Positions 36,848 through 46,117 of a DNA stretch of 64,000 bases are shown here, in pieces. The stretch spans positions 62,001-126,000 of the forward strand of contig JAVDPD010000007.1 of assembly GCA_031296935.1 (NCBI GenBank). The letters are read 5' to 3'. A program made the position numbers and the translations under genes. Position 1 is the first letter of the stretch, and the number at the start of each line of letters is the position of its first letter. Source of the stretch: Cerasicoccus maritimus. GTDB lineage: Bacteria > Verrucomicrobiota > Verrucomicrobiia > Opitutales > Cerasicoccaceae. The notes below the pieces were generated by a model. The model did no database searches and was not told the origin of the DNA. It was given only the letters and a program-made list of their open reading frames with translations.

Positions 36848-37396
36848 TTACTCGTCGTTGAAAGGGTTTTCGAATATGCGCTCGATTTCTTCGAGTGGTA
36901 GGCTGATTTCTTGTTCGCGCCCGAGGATTTCCAATAGCACTTTGACGCGTTCAGCGGAGGGTGCCAAGCTGACGACTTCCGCCTCGTTGCCAGAGAAAAT
37001 ACCTTGAATCAGGCGCACGCGTTCTCCGGGCACAATTGGCTTGGGCTCGAGGTCGAGTACGCCTTCTGGCGCTAGCTCGCGAATCTCCTCGATTAATTCT
37101 TCGCGCAGCGAGACAAGCTTGTCGCCGCGCTTGATGATGTAGGCCACACCCTGCGAATACTGAACGCTGCGGCTGGAGTCAACCGGTGAGAAATAGCAAA
37201 ACAGATACCCCGGAAATATGGCCTCACTCGTATTGCGTTTTCCTTTGCTGGTTTGCTTGGGGTAGCGCGCCATTGGCAGTAGGGGGAGGACGCCGGGCAG
37301 GGTTTGCAGAGTCTTGTAGGCTGCTCTTTCGCGACGCGGTTGCGTCTTGATGCAGAACCATAACGGCGTTTCGCAACTGGGTGGGATGAGCGGCAT
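36848..37396 (-). CDS. NusG paralogue (RfaH/UpxY-like operon antiterminator)
   Basis: 182 residues. NGN domain: LWFCIKTQPRRERAAYKTLQ, FPGYLFCYF (the FPGYLF motif that contacts RNA polymerase). KOW domain: PGERVRLIQGIFSGNEAEVV near residues 125-145. Specialised NusG proteins such as RfaH and UpxY are coded at the head of long polysaccharide operons and keep polymerase going to the end; its position here, before a 19-kb run of co-directional genes, fits. No ops-like box was found on the correct strand. Confidence 0.9.
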   Translation of the reverse strand: MPLIPPSCETPLWFCIKTQPRRERAAYKTLQTLPGVLPLLPMARYPKQTSKGKRNTSEAIFPGYLFCYFSPVDSSRSVQYSQGVAYIIKRGDKLVSLREELIEEIRELAPEGVLDLEPKPIVPGERVRLIQGIFSGNEAEVVSLAPSAERVKVLLEILGREQEISLPLEEIERIFENPFNDE

Positions 37397-37399
37397 TTT

Positions 37400-37894
37400 T
37401 TAGAAATTGATAAACTTGGCGAGTGCAGGCGTTGCGCTGCCCGCTATGGTGTGCAGGCGGCGTAGCTTGTCAATTCGGGCGCGGTAGTGAGCGGCTTCGG
37501 GCTCGGGCGCTTCTATCGTTAATTTTTCCATGTGGTCAATCGCTGCCTGGCCGACTTCGATATGCGGGCGCACTTGGTCTTCTATGAAGTTGGAGATGAG
37601 TTTGCGAAACTCGGTTTCTGGTAGGTAGTGGTCCTTGCGCTGACCGGGAATGAAGGTGACGCGAATTGCCTTGAGCGAGCGCAGTTGGCGTAGTCCTTGG
37701 CTGGCTGAGCCCAAGCTGATGCCTAGCCGCAAGGTTATGTCCTCCATGGAAACAGGTTTTGGCGAAATGTAAATCAGCCCGTAGATTTGCCCAATCGACT
37801 TCGGTAGGCCGAGCACCTGCACGAGTCTAACAAATAGTGCAACCGCTTCAGCCTCCAGTTCGGACAGCGCGGTAACTGTCGGGTTATCATCCAT
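37400..37894 (-). CDS. GbsR/MarR-type winged-helix regulator at the head of the polysaccharide operon
   Basis: 164 residues. EAVALFVRLVQVLGLPKSIG then IGQIYGLIYISPKPVSMEDI and RLGISLGSASQGLRQLRSLK, a winged helix with the recognition helix in SLGSASQGLRQLRSL. The C-terminal part is helical and likely dimerises. GbsR-type proteins respond to small effectors in Bacillus; in this phylum the same type is often next to a NusG paralogue. Stop codon 3 bp before the NusG start, so the two are co-transcribed. It is the first gene of the minus-strand operon. Confidence 0.85.
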   Translation of the reverse strand: MDDNPTVTALSELEAEAVALFVRLVQVLGLPKSIGQIYGLIYISPKPVSMEDITLRLGISLGSASQGLRQLRSLKAIRVTFIPGQRKDHYLPETEFRKLISNFIEDQVRPHIEVGQAAIDHMEKLTIEAPEPEAAHYRARIDKLRRLHTIAGSATPALAKFINF

Positions 37895-38000
37895 TTAAGG
37901 TAATATTCTGTTCTCAAATCCGCTATTTTCAAGTTTTTTTGAAATAAATGATAGTCCAGTCTTCACTGTAGTAATGACCACTTTTGTGGGGCTGATTGCC

Positions 38001-38152
38001 CGGCTGATCGACTTGCCTGTGAGCGAAAAGCCAACGCCGCTGGCGCGGAAAAGCACTCGGCTCAAGGCTTGGAGCCAGATTGGAAGATCACTGCGTTGGC
38101 ATTTCAATCTTTTCCCCACCTGATTCGGCCAAGTCAGATGAAAACTCCCTAG
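38001..38152. repeat. Internally deleted, decayed copy of the 268-bp MITE, family 1
   Basis: CCAACGCCGCTGGCGCGGAA and GCTTGGAGCCAGATTGGAAG match the family-1 elements at 12162 and 54701, as does CACCTGATTCGGCCAAGTCA near the right end. The first 45 bp are missing and about 55 bp between two CAATC/CAATCT motifs are deleted. It lies about 110 bp upstream of the polysaccharide operon start. The remaining intergenic sequence (38153-38376) shows nothing recognisable. Confidence 0.7.
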
Positions 38153-38376
38153 CTTGAAAGAGTTTACCAGTTGGTCGCGATTCCTGGTTTTGGCATGGCG
38201 ATAGCCGCCAATATCGCACAGTTGTGGCTGCTAGGAAGCGTTGGCATCTCCAAATCGGTCAATCGAAGTGTCCCTATGATCGCAAGCCGTAGTGTGAACA
38301 GTTTTTAGGGTTAGTATGATTCTTATTCATCCCAAATGGGCTTTACGGCTGTGGTGACTAATGTATTCTGGGGTGG

Positions 38377-38676
38377 ATGGTTTATGTATATTTCGAGAGT
38401 AATACCCCTCAGTTTTTTGGTGAACTACAAGGCCTGACCCAGCGCCTGCTGCATATTTTAAAAATCGATCCGGATTTTCGTCTGGTGTTGCGTGGGCACT
38501 GTATGTTGCTACGCGAAAAATATCCCGTAGAACATTATGGTCTCTACAGTTTTCTGGAATCGGGCGTAATGCCTGAAGCATTTCGATTCTTTGATTTCCC
38601 GGGAGATGATTCCTTAATGAAATTTATCAAGGAATACACGCCGAGTAACTGCTACTCAGATATGCTACCAGGCTAA
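38377..38676 (+). CDS. Small protein of unknown function, stop codon lies in a MITE target site
   Basis: 99 residues, MVYVYFESNTPQFFGELQGL onward, with mixed polar/aromatic composition and no signal peptide or membrane segment. No family recognised. Its TAA stop (38674-38676) is also the left copy of the 3-bp target duplication of the MITE at 38677, so the insertion left the protein sequence unchanged. Regular codon use suggests a real gene, but it could be spurious. Confidence 0.45.
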   Translation: MVYVYFESNTPQFFGELQGLTQRLLHILKIDPDFRLVLRGHCMLLREKYPVEHYGLYSFLESGVMPEAFRFFDFPGDDSLMKFIKEYTPSNCYSDMLPG

Positions 38677-38837
38677 GAGGGCGTCTAAAAAGTCTGATCG
38701 AGTCGGCGAGATGTATTTGGGAGGCAAGATTTCGGCTTCTGAATCGAGGCGAAACCAGTTTCGTCGAAATGAAGAAATGATATTTTGACCCCGAAGACGC
38801 TCTCCGGCGTAGACCAATTGAGTTTTTAGACGCCCTC
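38677..38837. mobile_element. 161-bp MITE, family 2, copy 1 (TAA target duplication)
   Basis: Ends GAGGGCGTCTAAAAA and TTTTTAGACGCCCTC are perfect 15-bp inverted repeats. Flanked by TAA on both sides. The same length and about 88% identity as the copy at 59758-59918. The ends and a 3-bp T-W-A target resemble IS5/IS427-type elements; no transposase is coded inside. Confidence 0.88.
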
Positions 38838-38853
38838 TAAGGGCTTGTTATCT

Positions 38854-39327
38854 CTAGCCGACCATCATCCACAGACGCTTGGCGCTGTCCTTATCGAGCT
38901 GATTGAGCGCGGGCAGGCGATAGAGGTCGCCAAAAACGTCCTCAATCAGGTAGCCGCCATCATCGACGTTACGGGGCCAGGCGTCGAGCGCAGTTTGGAA
39001 CTGCCGGGGGCCGGCGGCGGTGTCGACCTTCCACGCGCGTAGCTCAAAGTCCGTCTTGATCTCTTCAATCGCGGTGACGTTGAACGTAAAGCTGCCCGCC
39101 GCGAGGGCTTCAATCAGCGCTGCCTGTGAGCTCGCATCGAGCTCTGTAGGGTCGGCGATGAAGGCCAGCTCCTCGTTCTTGTCGTTGCGCAGGGAGAGGT
39201 GATGCCCGGGATCGCTGAGCGGGAAGCACTTGACTGGGCGCACGAGCGCGGCGTCTTCACCTTCGCGCCAAGCGGTCAGGCGCCCGGCCCCGCATGAGGT
39301 GAGTTGGAGTGGTTCGGTGGAATTCAT
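38854..39327 (-). CDS. DUF1854 family protein
   Basis: 157 residues. Marks: VRCFPLSDPGHHLSLRNDK-like opening (VKCFPLSDPGHHLSLRN), ELAFIADPTELDASSQAALI, FELRAWKVDTAAGPRQFQ and ENVDDGGYLIEDVFGDLYRL-like end (RNVDDGGYLIEDVFGDLYRL). In other bacteria DUF1854 genes sit beside an ABC exporter and cyanophycin genes. Here it directly follows the exporter at 39356 (28-bp gap), preserving that pairing, but no cyanophycin gene is in the window. Function unknown. Confidence 0.85.
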   Translation of the reverse strand: MNSTEPLQLTSCGAGRLTAWREGEDAALVRPVKCFPLSDPGHHLSLRNDKNEELAFIADPTELDASSQAALIEALAAGSFTFNVTAIEEIKTDFELRAWKVDTAAGPRQFQTALDAWPRNVDDGGYLIEDVFGDLYRLPALNQLDKDSAKRLWMMVG

Positions 39328-39355
39328 GGTCGTTGGCTATTGAGATTGTTCGTGG

Positions 39356-41644
39356 CTAGATCGCGAACTGCTCGTGCAGCTCGCTTTGCATGTCGTGGAG
39401 TTTGCGGTAAACGCCGTCTTCGATTTCGAGCAGCGCCTGATGCGTGCCTTCTTCGACGAGTTGGCCGTTCTTCATGACGAGCAGGCGGTCGGCCTGCTTG
39501 AGCGTCGATAGGCGGTGGGCAATGGCAATCACCGTGCGCCCGCGGACGAGGTGGTTCAGCGCGTCCTGAATCTTCCGCTCCGTCTCGGTGTCGACGTTGC
39601 TCGTGGCCTCGTCGAGGATGAGGATCTTCGGGTTGTGCAGAATCGCACGCGCAATGGATATTCGCTGACGCTCACCGCCGGACAGCGTGTGCCCGCGCTC
39701 GCCGACCACGGTGTCGTAGCCGAGCGGCAGCTTGCAGATGAAGTCGTGGGCGTTCGCCGCTCGGGCTGCCTCGATGACGTCCGCGAGACTGGCGTCGCGC
39801 TGGCCATAACGGATGTTTTCCAATAACGAGCCGTGGAACAGGAAGGGCTCTTGCAAAACCATACCGAGGTGCTGACGGTAGCTCGAAACATCCACTTCGG
39901 ACAAGTCGCGCCCATCGACCACGATGCGGCCGCCCGTTGCCTGATAGAAACCGGCGATGAGGTTCGTGATCGTGCTTTTGCCCGCGCCCGAAGGGCCGAC
40001 GAGGCCAATCATTTCGCCTGGCTTGATGTGGAAATCCACGTTGCGCAGCGTCTCATGCACGCCGTCATAAGAGAACGTCAGGTTTTCCACGCGGATGTCG
40101 CCTGCGAGGTCGTCGACTAAAGCGCGTTCGCCGGAGAGGGCGGGATCGGGCTCGGTGTCGATGATTTCAAAAACACGGTGCGCGGAGCTGACGGCGCGGT
40201 TGAGCATGCGCGTGAGTTGCCCCAGCGTGTTGAGCGGCTGGAAGAAGAGCCCCATGTACATCAGGTAGGCAACAAAGGTGCCAACCGACAGTGGCGCGCC
40301 CCATTCGCCAAATACGCGGGGTAGCGCGATGGCCCAGACAATGAGCGTCACAAATTGCACGGTGCCCATGAGCATGGGCCAGAATTTGGTCCACACATCG
40401 TGCACGCTCTTGAAGCTCTCAAAGGCTTTCTGGTTGCGCTCGCCAAAGCGGCCGACTTCGCGCTTTTCCTGGCTAAAGGCCTTCACGACGCGCATGCCGG
40501 GAATGGTGTCCGAGAGCACGGCGGTCACGTCTGACCACTTGCGCCAGGCTTTGAGGAAGTAGGTATTGATGTGCTTGCTGTGCCGGTAAAACGCATACAG
40601 GTAGCCGGGGATCGGGAGCACGAGGATGAGCCCGAGTTGCCAGTCTAACCCGATGAGCATCGCGCCCAAGCCGATGAGCATGATCACGGCCAGCGTCGAT
40701 TCGACGACGCCGAAGGCAATGAAGTCCCACAGGCGGTCGGTGTCCGAGCTGACGCGGCTGATGATGCTGCCGGTCTGCTTCTTGGAGAAGAAATTCAGGC
40801 TGAGCTTTTGCAGGTGGCCGTAGAGGTCGCGCCGCAAATCGTGCGCTACATATTCGCCAAGATAGGCAAGCCATTTAAGGCGAAGCCACACGCAGATCTC
40901 GCGCACCAAATAGAGCACGGCCAGACCGCCGAGAATGACAAAGCTGATCTTCGTGGCCATCTCGCTGGTGAGCTCTCCGTTTTCCATCGGCGTGAGCACT
41001 TGGTCGATCAGGTACTTCGTCGCGTAGGGAACGACGAGGTTGATTGCCGTGTAAACCAGGGCGCAGGCAAAGCCGATGATCACCTCCTTGCGGTAGGGCA
41101 GCACGTATTTGAGCAGCCGCTTCATGATCTGAAACTGGTCCGACATGAGCGAGGACTGCGCGTCTTTAATCTTCGCGCTGACGGACTCCGCATACGCGCG
41201 GTCTGAGTCTTCGGGCGACACGGTGTGCCCCTTCAACTGCTGGTCCACGACGAAGCGGATGTTCTCCATAGCCTGCTTTTGCCGGCGCGAGTAATTGACC
41301 TGCATCAGCGGTAAACGCGAGTCATGGCGCAGGAAGAGTAGGGCGCTGGAGCTCAGGCCGGGCAGCTCGGTGACGGCCTCGATTTCGCTGCGCGCGACAC
41401 GCTCGGGGGAGGTGTCTTCGGCCGAGGCAAAGTAAAACAACTCGTCGTGGCCGAGCACGAGCCAGCCTTGTTGGAGCTTACCCTCGGCATTGAGGTCGAC
41501 CAAAGCATACAGCATGGGCCCGCGCCCGTTGTTGAGCGTTTTCACGCGGTCGATCAGCTCGGCGGGAATTCTGGAGGGTTGCCCGGCGTAGCGTTCGATG
41601 ATCTGGCGGTCCAATTGGTGGCGGTCTGTAGTTTCGGTGGACAT
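39356..41644 (-). CDS. ABC exporter half-transporter with extra N-terminal domain (DUF1854-associated type)
   Basis: 762 residues. Residues 1-165 form an unusual soluble N-terminal domain (GWLVLGHDELFYFASAEDTS, SALLFLRHDSRLPLMQVNYS). Then six helices from about 175 to 480, and an ATPase with Walker A GLVGPSGAGKSTITNL, signature TLSGGERQRISIARAI, Walker B ILILDEATSNVDTE and H-loop IAIAHRLS. The extra domain and the downstream DUF1854 gene mark the subgroup called cyanophycin-associated ABC transporters in databases. The substrate is not known. A tiny open frame and terminator lie upstream (41697-41871). Confidence 0.9.
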   Translation of the reverse strand: MSTETTDRHQLDRQIIERYAGQPSRIPAELIDRVKTLNNGRGPMLYALVDLNAEGKLQQGWLVLGHDELFYFASAEDTSPERVARSEIEAVTELPGLSSSALLFLRHDSRLPLMQVNYSRRQKQAMENIRFVVDQQLKGHTVSPEDSDRAYAESVSAKIKDAQSSLMSDQFQIMKRLLKYVLPYRKEVIIGFACALVYTAINLVVPYATKYLIDQVLTPMENGELTSEMATKISFVILGGLAVLYLVREICVWLRLKWLAYLGEYVAHDLRRDLYGHLQKLSLNFFSKKQTGSIISRVSSDTDRLWDFIAFGVVESTLAVIMLIGLGAMLIGLDWQLGLILVLPIPGYLYAFYRHSKHINTYFLKAWRKWSDVTAVLSDTIPGMRVVKAFSQEKREVGRFGERNQKAFESFKSVHDVWTKFWPMLMGTVQFVTLIVWAIALPRVFGEWGAPLSVGTFVAYLMYMGLFFQPLNTLGQLTRMLNRAVSSAHRVFEIIDTEPDPALSGERALVDDLAGDIRVENLTFSYDGVHETLRNVDFHIKPGEMIGLVGPSGAGKSTITNLIAGFYQATGGRIVVDGRDLSEVDVSSYRQHLGMVLQEPFLFHGSLLENIRYGQRDASLADVIEAARAANAHDFICKLPLGYDTVVGERGHTLSGGERQRISIARAILHNPKILILDEATSNVDTETERKIQDALNHLVRGRTVIAIAHRLSTLKQADRLLVMKNGQLVEEGTHQALLEIEDGVYRKLHDMQSELHEQFAI

Positions 41645-41696
41645 TGCTGGTGGTCAGTTAATAGAGAGTTCGAGGTAGCGCAATTGGGTGAATAAA

Positions 41697-41725
41697 CAAA
41701 AAGCCCGGGCTTTCGAGGTCCCGGG
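41697..41725 (-). terminator. Terminator between a tiny leader frame and the ABC exporter gene
   Basis: On the minus strand CCCGGG-ACCTCGAAAG-CCCGGG is followed by CTTTTTG and more T-rich sequence. It sits 53 bp before the ABC exporter start, so transcription from upstream must pass it: possible attenuation. Confidence 0.65.
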
Positions 41726-41754
41726 TGTGCGTTTTTGCGGCAAATGCGCAATCG

Positions 41755-41871
41755 TCAGGCAGTGACGTGGGGACCCGGAGAGGCGAGAGTGGCCATGACC
41801 GCGATGAGGAAAATCCCTGCGCAGCGGGCTGTCTGTGAGCCGGATTTTATATGTGCTGCGTGATTCATCAT
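41755..41871 (-). CDS. Possible 38-residue leader peptide or small protein
   Basis: ATG-ATG start at 41871, with AAAGGA about 13 bases upstream, reads MMNHAAHIKSGSQTARCAGI then a short hydrophobic stretch (FLIAVMATLA) and ends SPGPHVTA. The stop is 30 bp before the terminator hairpin. It may be a leader peptide, a small membrane protein or a chance frame. The region 41872-42020 has no other feature I can see. Confidence 0.3.
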   Translation of the reverse strand: MMNHAAHIKSGSQTARCAGIFLIAVMATLASPGPHVTA

Positions 41872-42020
41872 GGTTGGTGGGTCCTTTCGTGGAAGAGTTA
41901 AGATGATAAATATGCCCAGCGCGTCAACCCTTCATTTTGTCACAGATTGATGACGGGCAAAATAAGAGGCGGGCAATTTTCCCATCGCCTAAAATCAAGC
42001 CGTGGTTTATTGATCTGCGC

Positions 42021-43730
42021 ATGATTGATGCCTTACCCAAAACCATGCCTGCTACCGGCGAACAATACTTGAGCGTTGCCTTGCGCGGCCTGTCGCTGCT
42101 GCATCATCCATTTTTAAATAAAGGCCTGGCCTTCAGCGCGGAAGAACGCTTCCAGCTCGGCTTGAAAGGGCTGCTCCCTTCGGCGGAGCGCTCGATCGAC
42201 ATTCAACTGACGGAGGTCTTGGACGAGCTGGAACGCCAGCCGACCGAACTCGATAAAAACATTTTCCTCAACAGCCTGCTCGACCGCAACGAGACGCTGT
42301 TCTACCGCATCATTCAGGATCACGTCAGCGAGATGGTGCCGCTGATTTATACGCCGGTCGTCGGCGAAGCCATTGCGAACTACAGCCATAATTTTAATCA
42401 ACCGCGCGGCATTTACCTGAGTTATCCGGACCGCGACCGCATGGAGGAAATCCTCGAACACCGCGCCTTTAAGGACGTCGATGTGATCTGCGTGACCGAC
42501 GGCGAGCGCATCCTCGGCCTGGGCGACGAAGGTGCCGGCGGTATCGGGATCACGGTGGGCAAACTCGCGCTCTACACGATCTGCGCGGGCGTCAACCCGA
42601 GCACCTGCCTGCCGATCGGCCTCGACGTGGGCACGAACAACGAGTCACTGCTCAATGATCCGGAATACATTGGCTGGCGTCATGAGCGCGTGCGCGGCAA
42701 GGATTACGACGACTTCATCGCGCAGTTTGTCGACACCGTGAAGCGCAAGTTTCCCAAGGTTTACCTGCACTGGGAAGACTTCGGGAAGGCGAACGCGACC
42801 CGCATTTTGCAAACCTATCGTCCGCAGCTTTGCACGTTTAACGACGATATCCAAGGCACTGGAGCCGTCGCGCTCGCGACTCTGCTGGCTGCACTCAAGA
42901 CGACGGGGCAGTCGCTCAAAGATCAGCGTGTGGCCTTCCTTGGCGGTGGCACGGCGGGCGTGGGCATCGCTGATAAAATTCGCCTCATGATGATGCGCGA
43001 AGGTCTGTCGGAAGAGGAGGCCTACAGCCGCTTTTACCTGGTGGACATCAACGGCGTTTTGCAGGAAGGCCAAGACCTCGCAGATTTCCAGAAGCCCTAC
43101 GCGAAGTCGCCCGACGCATTTGCCGACTGGCATGTGCAGGACGCGCAAAACATCACATTGGCCGAGGTCGTGAAACATGCTGCGCCATCGGTGCTCTTCG
43201 GTGTCTCGTCGCAAACGGGCGCCTTCACGGAGGCGATTATCCGCGCGATGGCCGACCGCGTGGAGCGGCCCATCGTCATGCCGCTCAGCAATCCGACCTC
43301 GAAATGCGAAGCGGTTCCGCAAGACGTGATTAACTGGACGGAAGGCCGCGCGGTTGTCGCGACGGGTAGCCCGTTTGGCGATGCCGTTTATCAGGGCAAA
43401 ACCATTCCCGTGACGCAGTGTAACAACGCGTTCATTTTCCCCGGCATTGGCTTGGGCGTGGTGGCGACGAAGCCCAGTGTTGTCAGTGACGACATGATCT
43501 TCGCCGCCGTCGAGTGCCTCGCCAGCCATGCGCCTTCGCTTGAAGATCCAGCCGCGCCTCTGTTGCCGCTCTTGGAAGACGCGCGCGAAGTTTGCCAGGC
43601 GATTGCCTTGGCGGTGGGCGCACAGGCTTACGACGAAGGCGTCGCGACAGTGGGCACGAAAGATGACCTGGAAAGCCTCGTGCGCGGTAAAGTCTGGCAG
43701 GCGGATTACCTGCCGTATCGCCCGGACTAA
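42021..43730 (+). CDS. maeA: NAD-dependent malic enzyme
   Basis: 569 residues from ATG 42021, close to E. coli MaeA (565). A TTG at 41937 would add 28 residues with no better ribosome site. Oxidatively decarboxylates malate to pyruvate. Landmarks: HHPFLNKGLAFSAEERFQLG, LIYTPVVGEA, VTDGERILGLGDEGAGGIGI, GLDVGTNNESLLNDPEYIGW, the metal/substrate segment FNDDIQGTGAVALA, the dinucleotide loop FLGGGTAGVGIAD, MPLSNPTSKCEA and ATGSPFG. All are intact. Confidence 0.92.
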   Translation: MIDALPKTMPATGEQYLSVALRGLSLLHHPFLNKGLAFSAEERFQLGLKGLLPSAERSIDIQLTEVLDELERQPTELDKNIFLNSLLDRNETLFYRIIQDHVSEMVPLIYTPVVGEAIANYSHNFNQPRGIYLSYPDRDRMEEILEHRAFKDVDVICVTDGERILGLGDEGAGGIGITVGKLALYTICAGVNPSTCLPIGLDVGTNNESLLNDPEYIGWRHERVRGKDYDDFIAQFVDTVKRKFPKVYLHWEDFGKANATRILQTYRPQLCTFNDDIQGTGAVALATLLAALKTTGQSLKDQRVAFLGGGTAGVGIADKIRLMMMREGLSEEEAYSRFYLVDINGVLQEGQDLADFQKPYAKSPDAFADWHVQDAQNITLAEVVKHAAPSVLFGVSSQTGAFTEAIIRAMADRVERPIVMPLSNPTSKCEAVPQDVINWTEGRAVVATGSPFGDAVYQGKTIPVTQCNNAFIFPGIGLGVVATKPSVVSDDMIFAAVECLASHAPSLEDPAAPLLPLLEDAREVCQAIALAVGAQAYDEGVATVGTKDDLESLVRGKVWQADYLPYRPD

Positions 43731-43745
43731 TCCGGAGAAACCAAT

Positions 43746-44336
43746 TTAATCTAACTGGAAGAGAGTGCCGGCGAGGCCTCGGGCCTCGGCTTTGTCGTCT
43801 GACTCATCGGAGGCACCAGTCGCGTTGTTTTGCGTGAAGGCGCCAACGAATGACTTGTAGAAAGTCTCGAGCTCTACTTTGGAGGAGACACGAAACTCAA
43901 TTGTCTTGGCATGCGTGGTGACCGGGTAGTCTTTAATGACGGGGGGATTGGTGGTATTGGCGCGTTGCGCGCCTTTTTCGGCTAACTTGGTGACTTGGCT
44001 TGGCACGTTGGGCTTGTAGCCATTGGGGCCGCTGGGTGCGGCGTCTTTCAGGTCCTGCAGGGTGCCCAACTCAGTATGGTAAAGGCGGAGCTGACAGGGG
44101 CTGGAGGCCATGTCGATCACGACTTCGGTCACCGCGTAAGGCCCGGCCTGGTATTCCTGCAAAGAAACGGAATTTATGCGGTCGTGCCGCCCGTAGAAGG
44201 ACTGCAGGTTTTCCGGCAGTTCGATCCCGAACAGGCGCTTGTTACGCAGGGCGTTTTCTTTGACTTGGATCGCTTCTAGCGGGGTGAGGGCCAGCAGGAG
44301 TCCGAGGGTGAGATAAATTGGGAGTTTTTTTCGCAT
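43746..44336 (-). CDS. Secreted protein of unknown function
   Basis: 196 residues from the ATG at 44336 (MRKKLPIYLTLGLLLALTPL, cleavage near LEA), six residues shorter than the longest frame. The mature protein has a beta-rich look (YAVTEVVIDMASSPCQLRLY and TIEFRVSSKVELETFYKSFV) and an acidic tail. One cysteine. No family recognised. It is convergent with the malic enzyme gene, 15 bp apart. Confidence 0.65.
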   Translation of the reverse strand: MRKKLPIYLTLGLLLALTPLEAIQVKENALRNKRLFGIELPENLQSFYGRHDRINSVSLQEYQAGPYAVTEVVIDMASSPCQLRLYHTELGTLQDLKDAAPSGPNGYKPNVPSQVTKLAEKGAQRANTTNPPVIKDYPVTTHAKTIEFRVSSKVELETFYKSFVGAFTQNNATGASDESDDKAEARGLAGTLFQLD

Positions 44337-44391
44337 TGCCACAACTTGAGTCAATCAATCCTGTTAAACCACGCAAATGCTTTTTTGATTC

Positions 44392-46044
44392 ATGCTACGT
44401 TGCAAAAATATGATTGTCCGCGCCGGCGGCCAGGGCCCCATGATTTTACGGGGGGCCTCGGCTGAGTTCCTCGAAGGCGGGCTGAACGCCGTCATTGGCC
44501 CCTCCGGCTGCGGAAAAACTACCCTGATGAAAGCCATCCTCGGCATCTTGCCGTCCGAGGGAGAAGCCTATTGTGGCGACCAATTAATCCGCCGATCGGA
44601 GGACTTGGTCGGCTTGGTGGGCTTTGCGCCGCAGTTCAGCATCGCCCAGCCGAAGCTGACGGTGGAGGAGTCAATCCGCTTCACGCTCCAGCTCAATGTG
44701 GCCGATACGGCTAAGCGCAAGCAGCGGTTGGAGGATATTTTGGAAACCATTGGCCTGGCGCAGCACCGCGAGAAGCGCGTGGAGTCGCTTTCGGGCGGGC
44801 AACTGCGTCGCCTTGGTCTGGGCCTCGAAATGACGCTCGATCCGCAATGCCTGGTTTGCGACGAAGTGACCTCCGGCCTCGACCCCTTGTCCGAAGACCA
44901 GATCCTCGCGCTCCTGCGCAGCCTGAGCGAACGCGACGGCAAGACCTTCCTGTGCATCATTCACAACCTGGCCAAGCTGGAGCTCTTCGACCGCATTACG
45001 GTGGTTTACGAGGGCGATGTGGTCTTCCAGGGGAACAACGAAGAACTCTGCGCATACTTTGGCATCCCTGACGCCCTGCACCTTTACGACCTGCTCAACC
45101 AGCATGAGCTGAGCCATTGGCAGGAGCGTTGGGCCGAGGCCAAGGCAGCACTTGAAACACCTCCACCGCAGCCAGCGCAATCCGTGACTGAGGCGCGTCC
45201 CGGCATGGCGGCGCAGTTTATGACGCTGCTCAGTCGTCGGTTGCTGCTTTTTTTCCGCGACAGCGGCTACCTGTGGCTCACGCTGGCCATTACCTTTGGC
45301 TTCCCGTGCCTGGTGGTGATTTTCGCGCTCGATGGCCTGCCGCAGATCGAAAGCCTGGCCTTAGAGCGTGAGGGGACGCTCCAGCAGATGCAGGAGGAGA
45401 TCCAGATCCGCATCGAGAAAATGGAAACCGCCTCGCTCGTTACGGGGCTGATCATGTTCCAAGTGATCTTGCTCACCTTGATGGGCTCCAACAACGGCGC
45501 GCGCGAGATCGCGGGTGAGCGAACGCTCTACGAAAAGGAGCGCTTGTCGGGGCTGAGCGTCGGCTCCTATGCGCTGTCGAAACTGGTCTTCGTGGGCGTG
45601 CTGGCGGCGTTGCAAGGCGCGTGGATGACGGGCTTTGTTAAAGTGATCTGCCAATTTCCGGGCCCCTGGCTTTCGCAGATTGCGGTCTTGGCCGGCGTTT
45701 GTGTGTCGATGACCTTGGTCTGCCTGGGCTTCAGCGCGCTGTTTCGCTCGGCGGAAAAAGCATCGCTCTTGTCGATTTACTTGGTCGGATTTCAGCTGCC
45801 GCTCTCGGGCGTGGTGCTGGCTTTGCCGAGTTATCTAATCTGGGTTTGCCGGCCTTTTATCAATGCCTACTGGGGGTGGGGCGGCTACATGAGCTCGATG
45901 GTCGACAGCCGAGTTTTCGACGCCTACCGTGATTCCAACAGCGAATGGATTACCTCGCCCTGGCTCGCATTAACGGTGCTCGGGCTCCAAGGCACCGCAG
46001 GCATTGTAATGGTTGCGATTGGTTGTTCAAAGAAGCAATGGTGA
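44392..46044 (+). CDS. Fused ABC transporter: ATPase plus ABC-2 permease (ABCG-like half transporter)
   Basis: 550 residues. ATPase first: Walker [21 protein letters not shown], signature [20 protein letters not shown], Walker [22 protein letters not shown]-loop CIIHN. After a linker (residues about 240-275) the permease has six helices with the ABCG-like first cytoplasmic feature [20 protein letters not shown] between helices two and three. This ATPase-then-permease order with a single polypeptide is the ABCG/White layout. It would function as a dimer; the substrate cannot be told. Confidence 0.87.
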   Translation: MLRCKNMIVRAGGQGPMILRGASAEFLEGGLNAVIGPSGCGKTTLMKAILGILPSEGEAYCGDQLIRRSEDLVGLVGFAPQFSIAQPKLTVEESIRFTLQLNVADTAKRKQRLEDILETIGLAQHREKRVESLSGGQLRRLGLGLEMTLDPQCLVCDEVTSGLDPLSEDQILALLRSLSERDGKTFLCIIHNLAKLELFDRITVVYEGDVVFQGNNEELCAYFGIPDALHLYDLLNQHELSHWQERWAEAKAALETPPPQPAQSVTEARPGMAAQFMTLLSRRLLLFFRDSGYLWLTLAITFGFPCLVVIFALDGLPQIESLALEREGTLQQMQEEIQIRIEKMETASLVTGLIMFQVILLTLMGSNNGAREIAGERTLYEKERLSGLSVGSYALSKLVFVGVLAALQGAWMTGFVKVICQFPGPWLSQIAVLAGVCVSMTLVCLGFSALFRSAEKASLLSIYLVGFQLPLSGVVLALPSYLIWVCRPFINAYWGWGGYMSSMVDSRVFDAYRDSNSEWITSPWLALTVLGLQGTAGIVMVAIGCSKKQW

Positions 46045-46117
46045 TTGTTCGGATAAGGTTTAAAATAATTTTATATATTACTTGAATTGGCGGGAGATCG
46101 GGCAATGATTTATCCCA

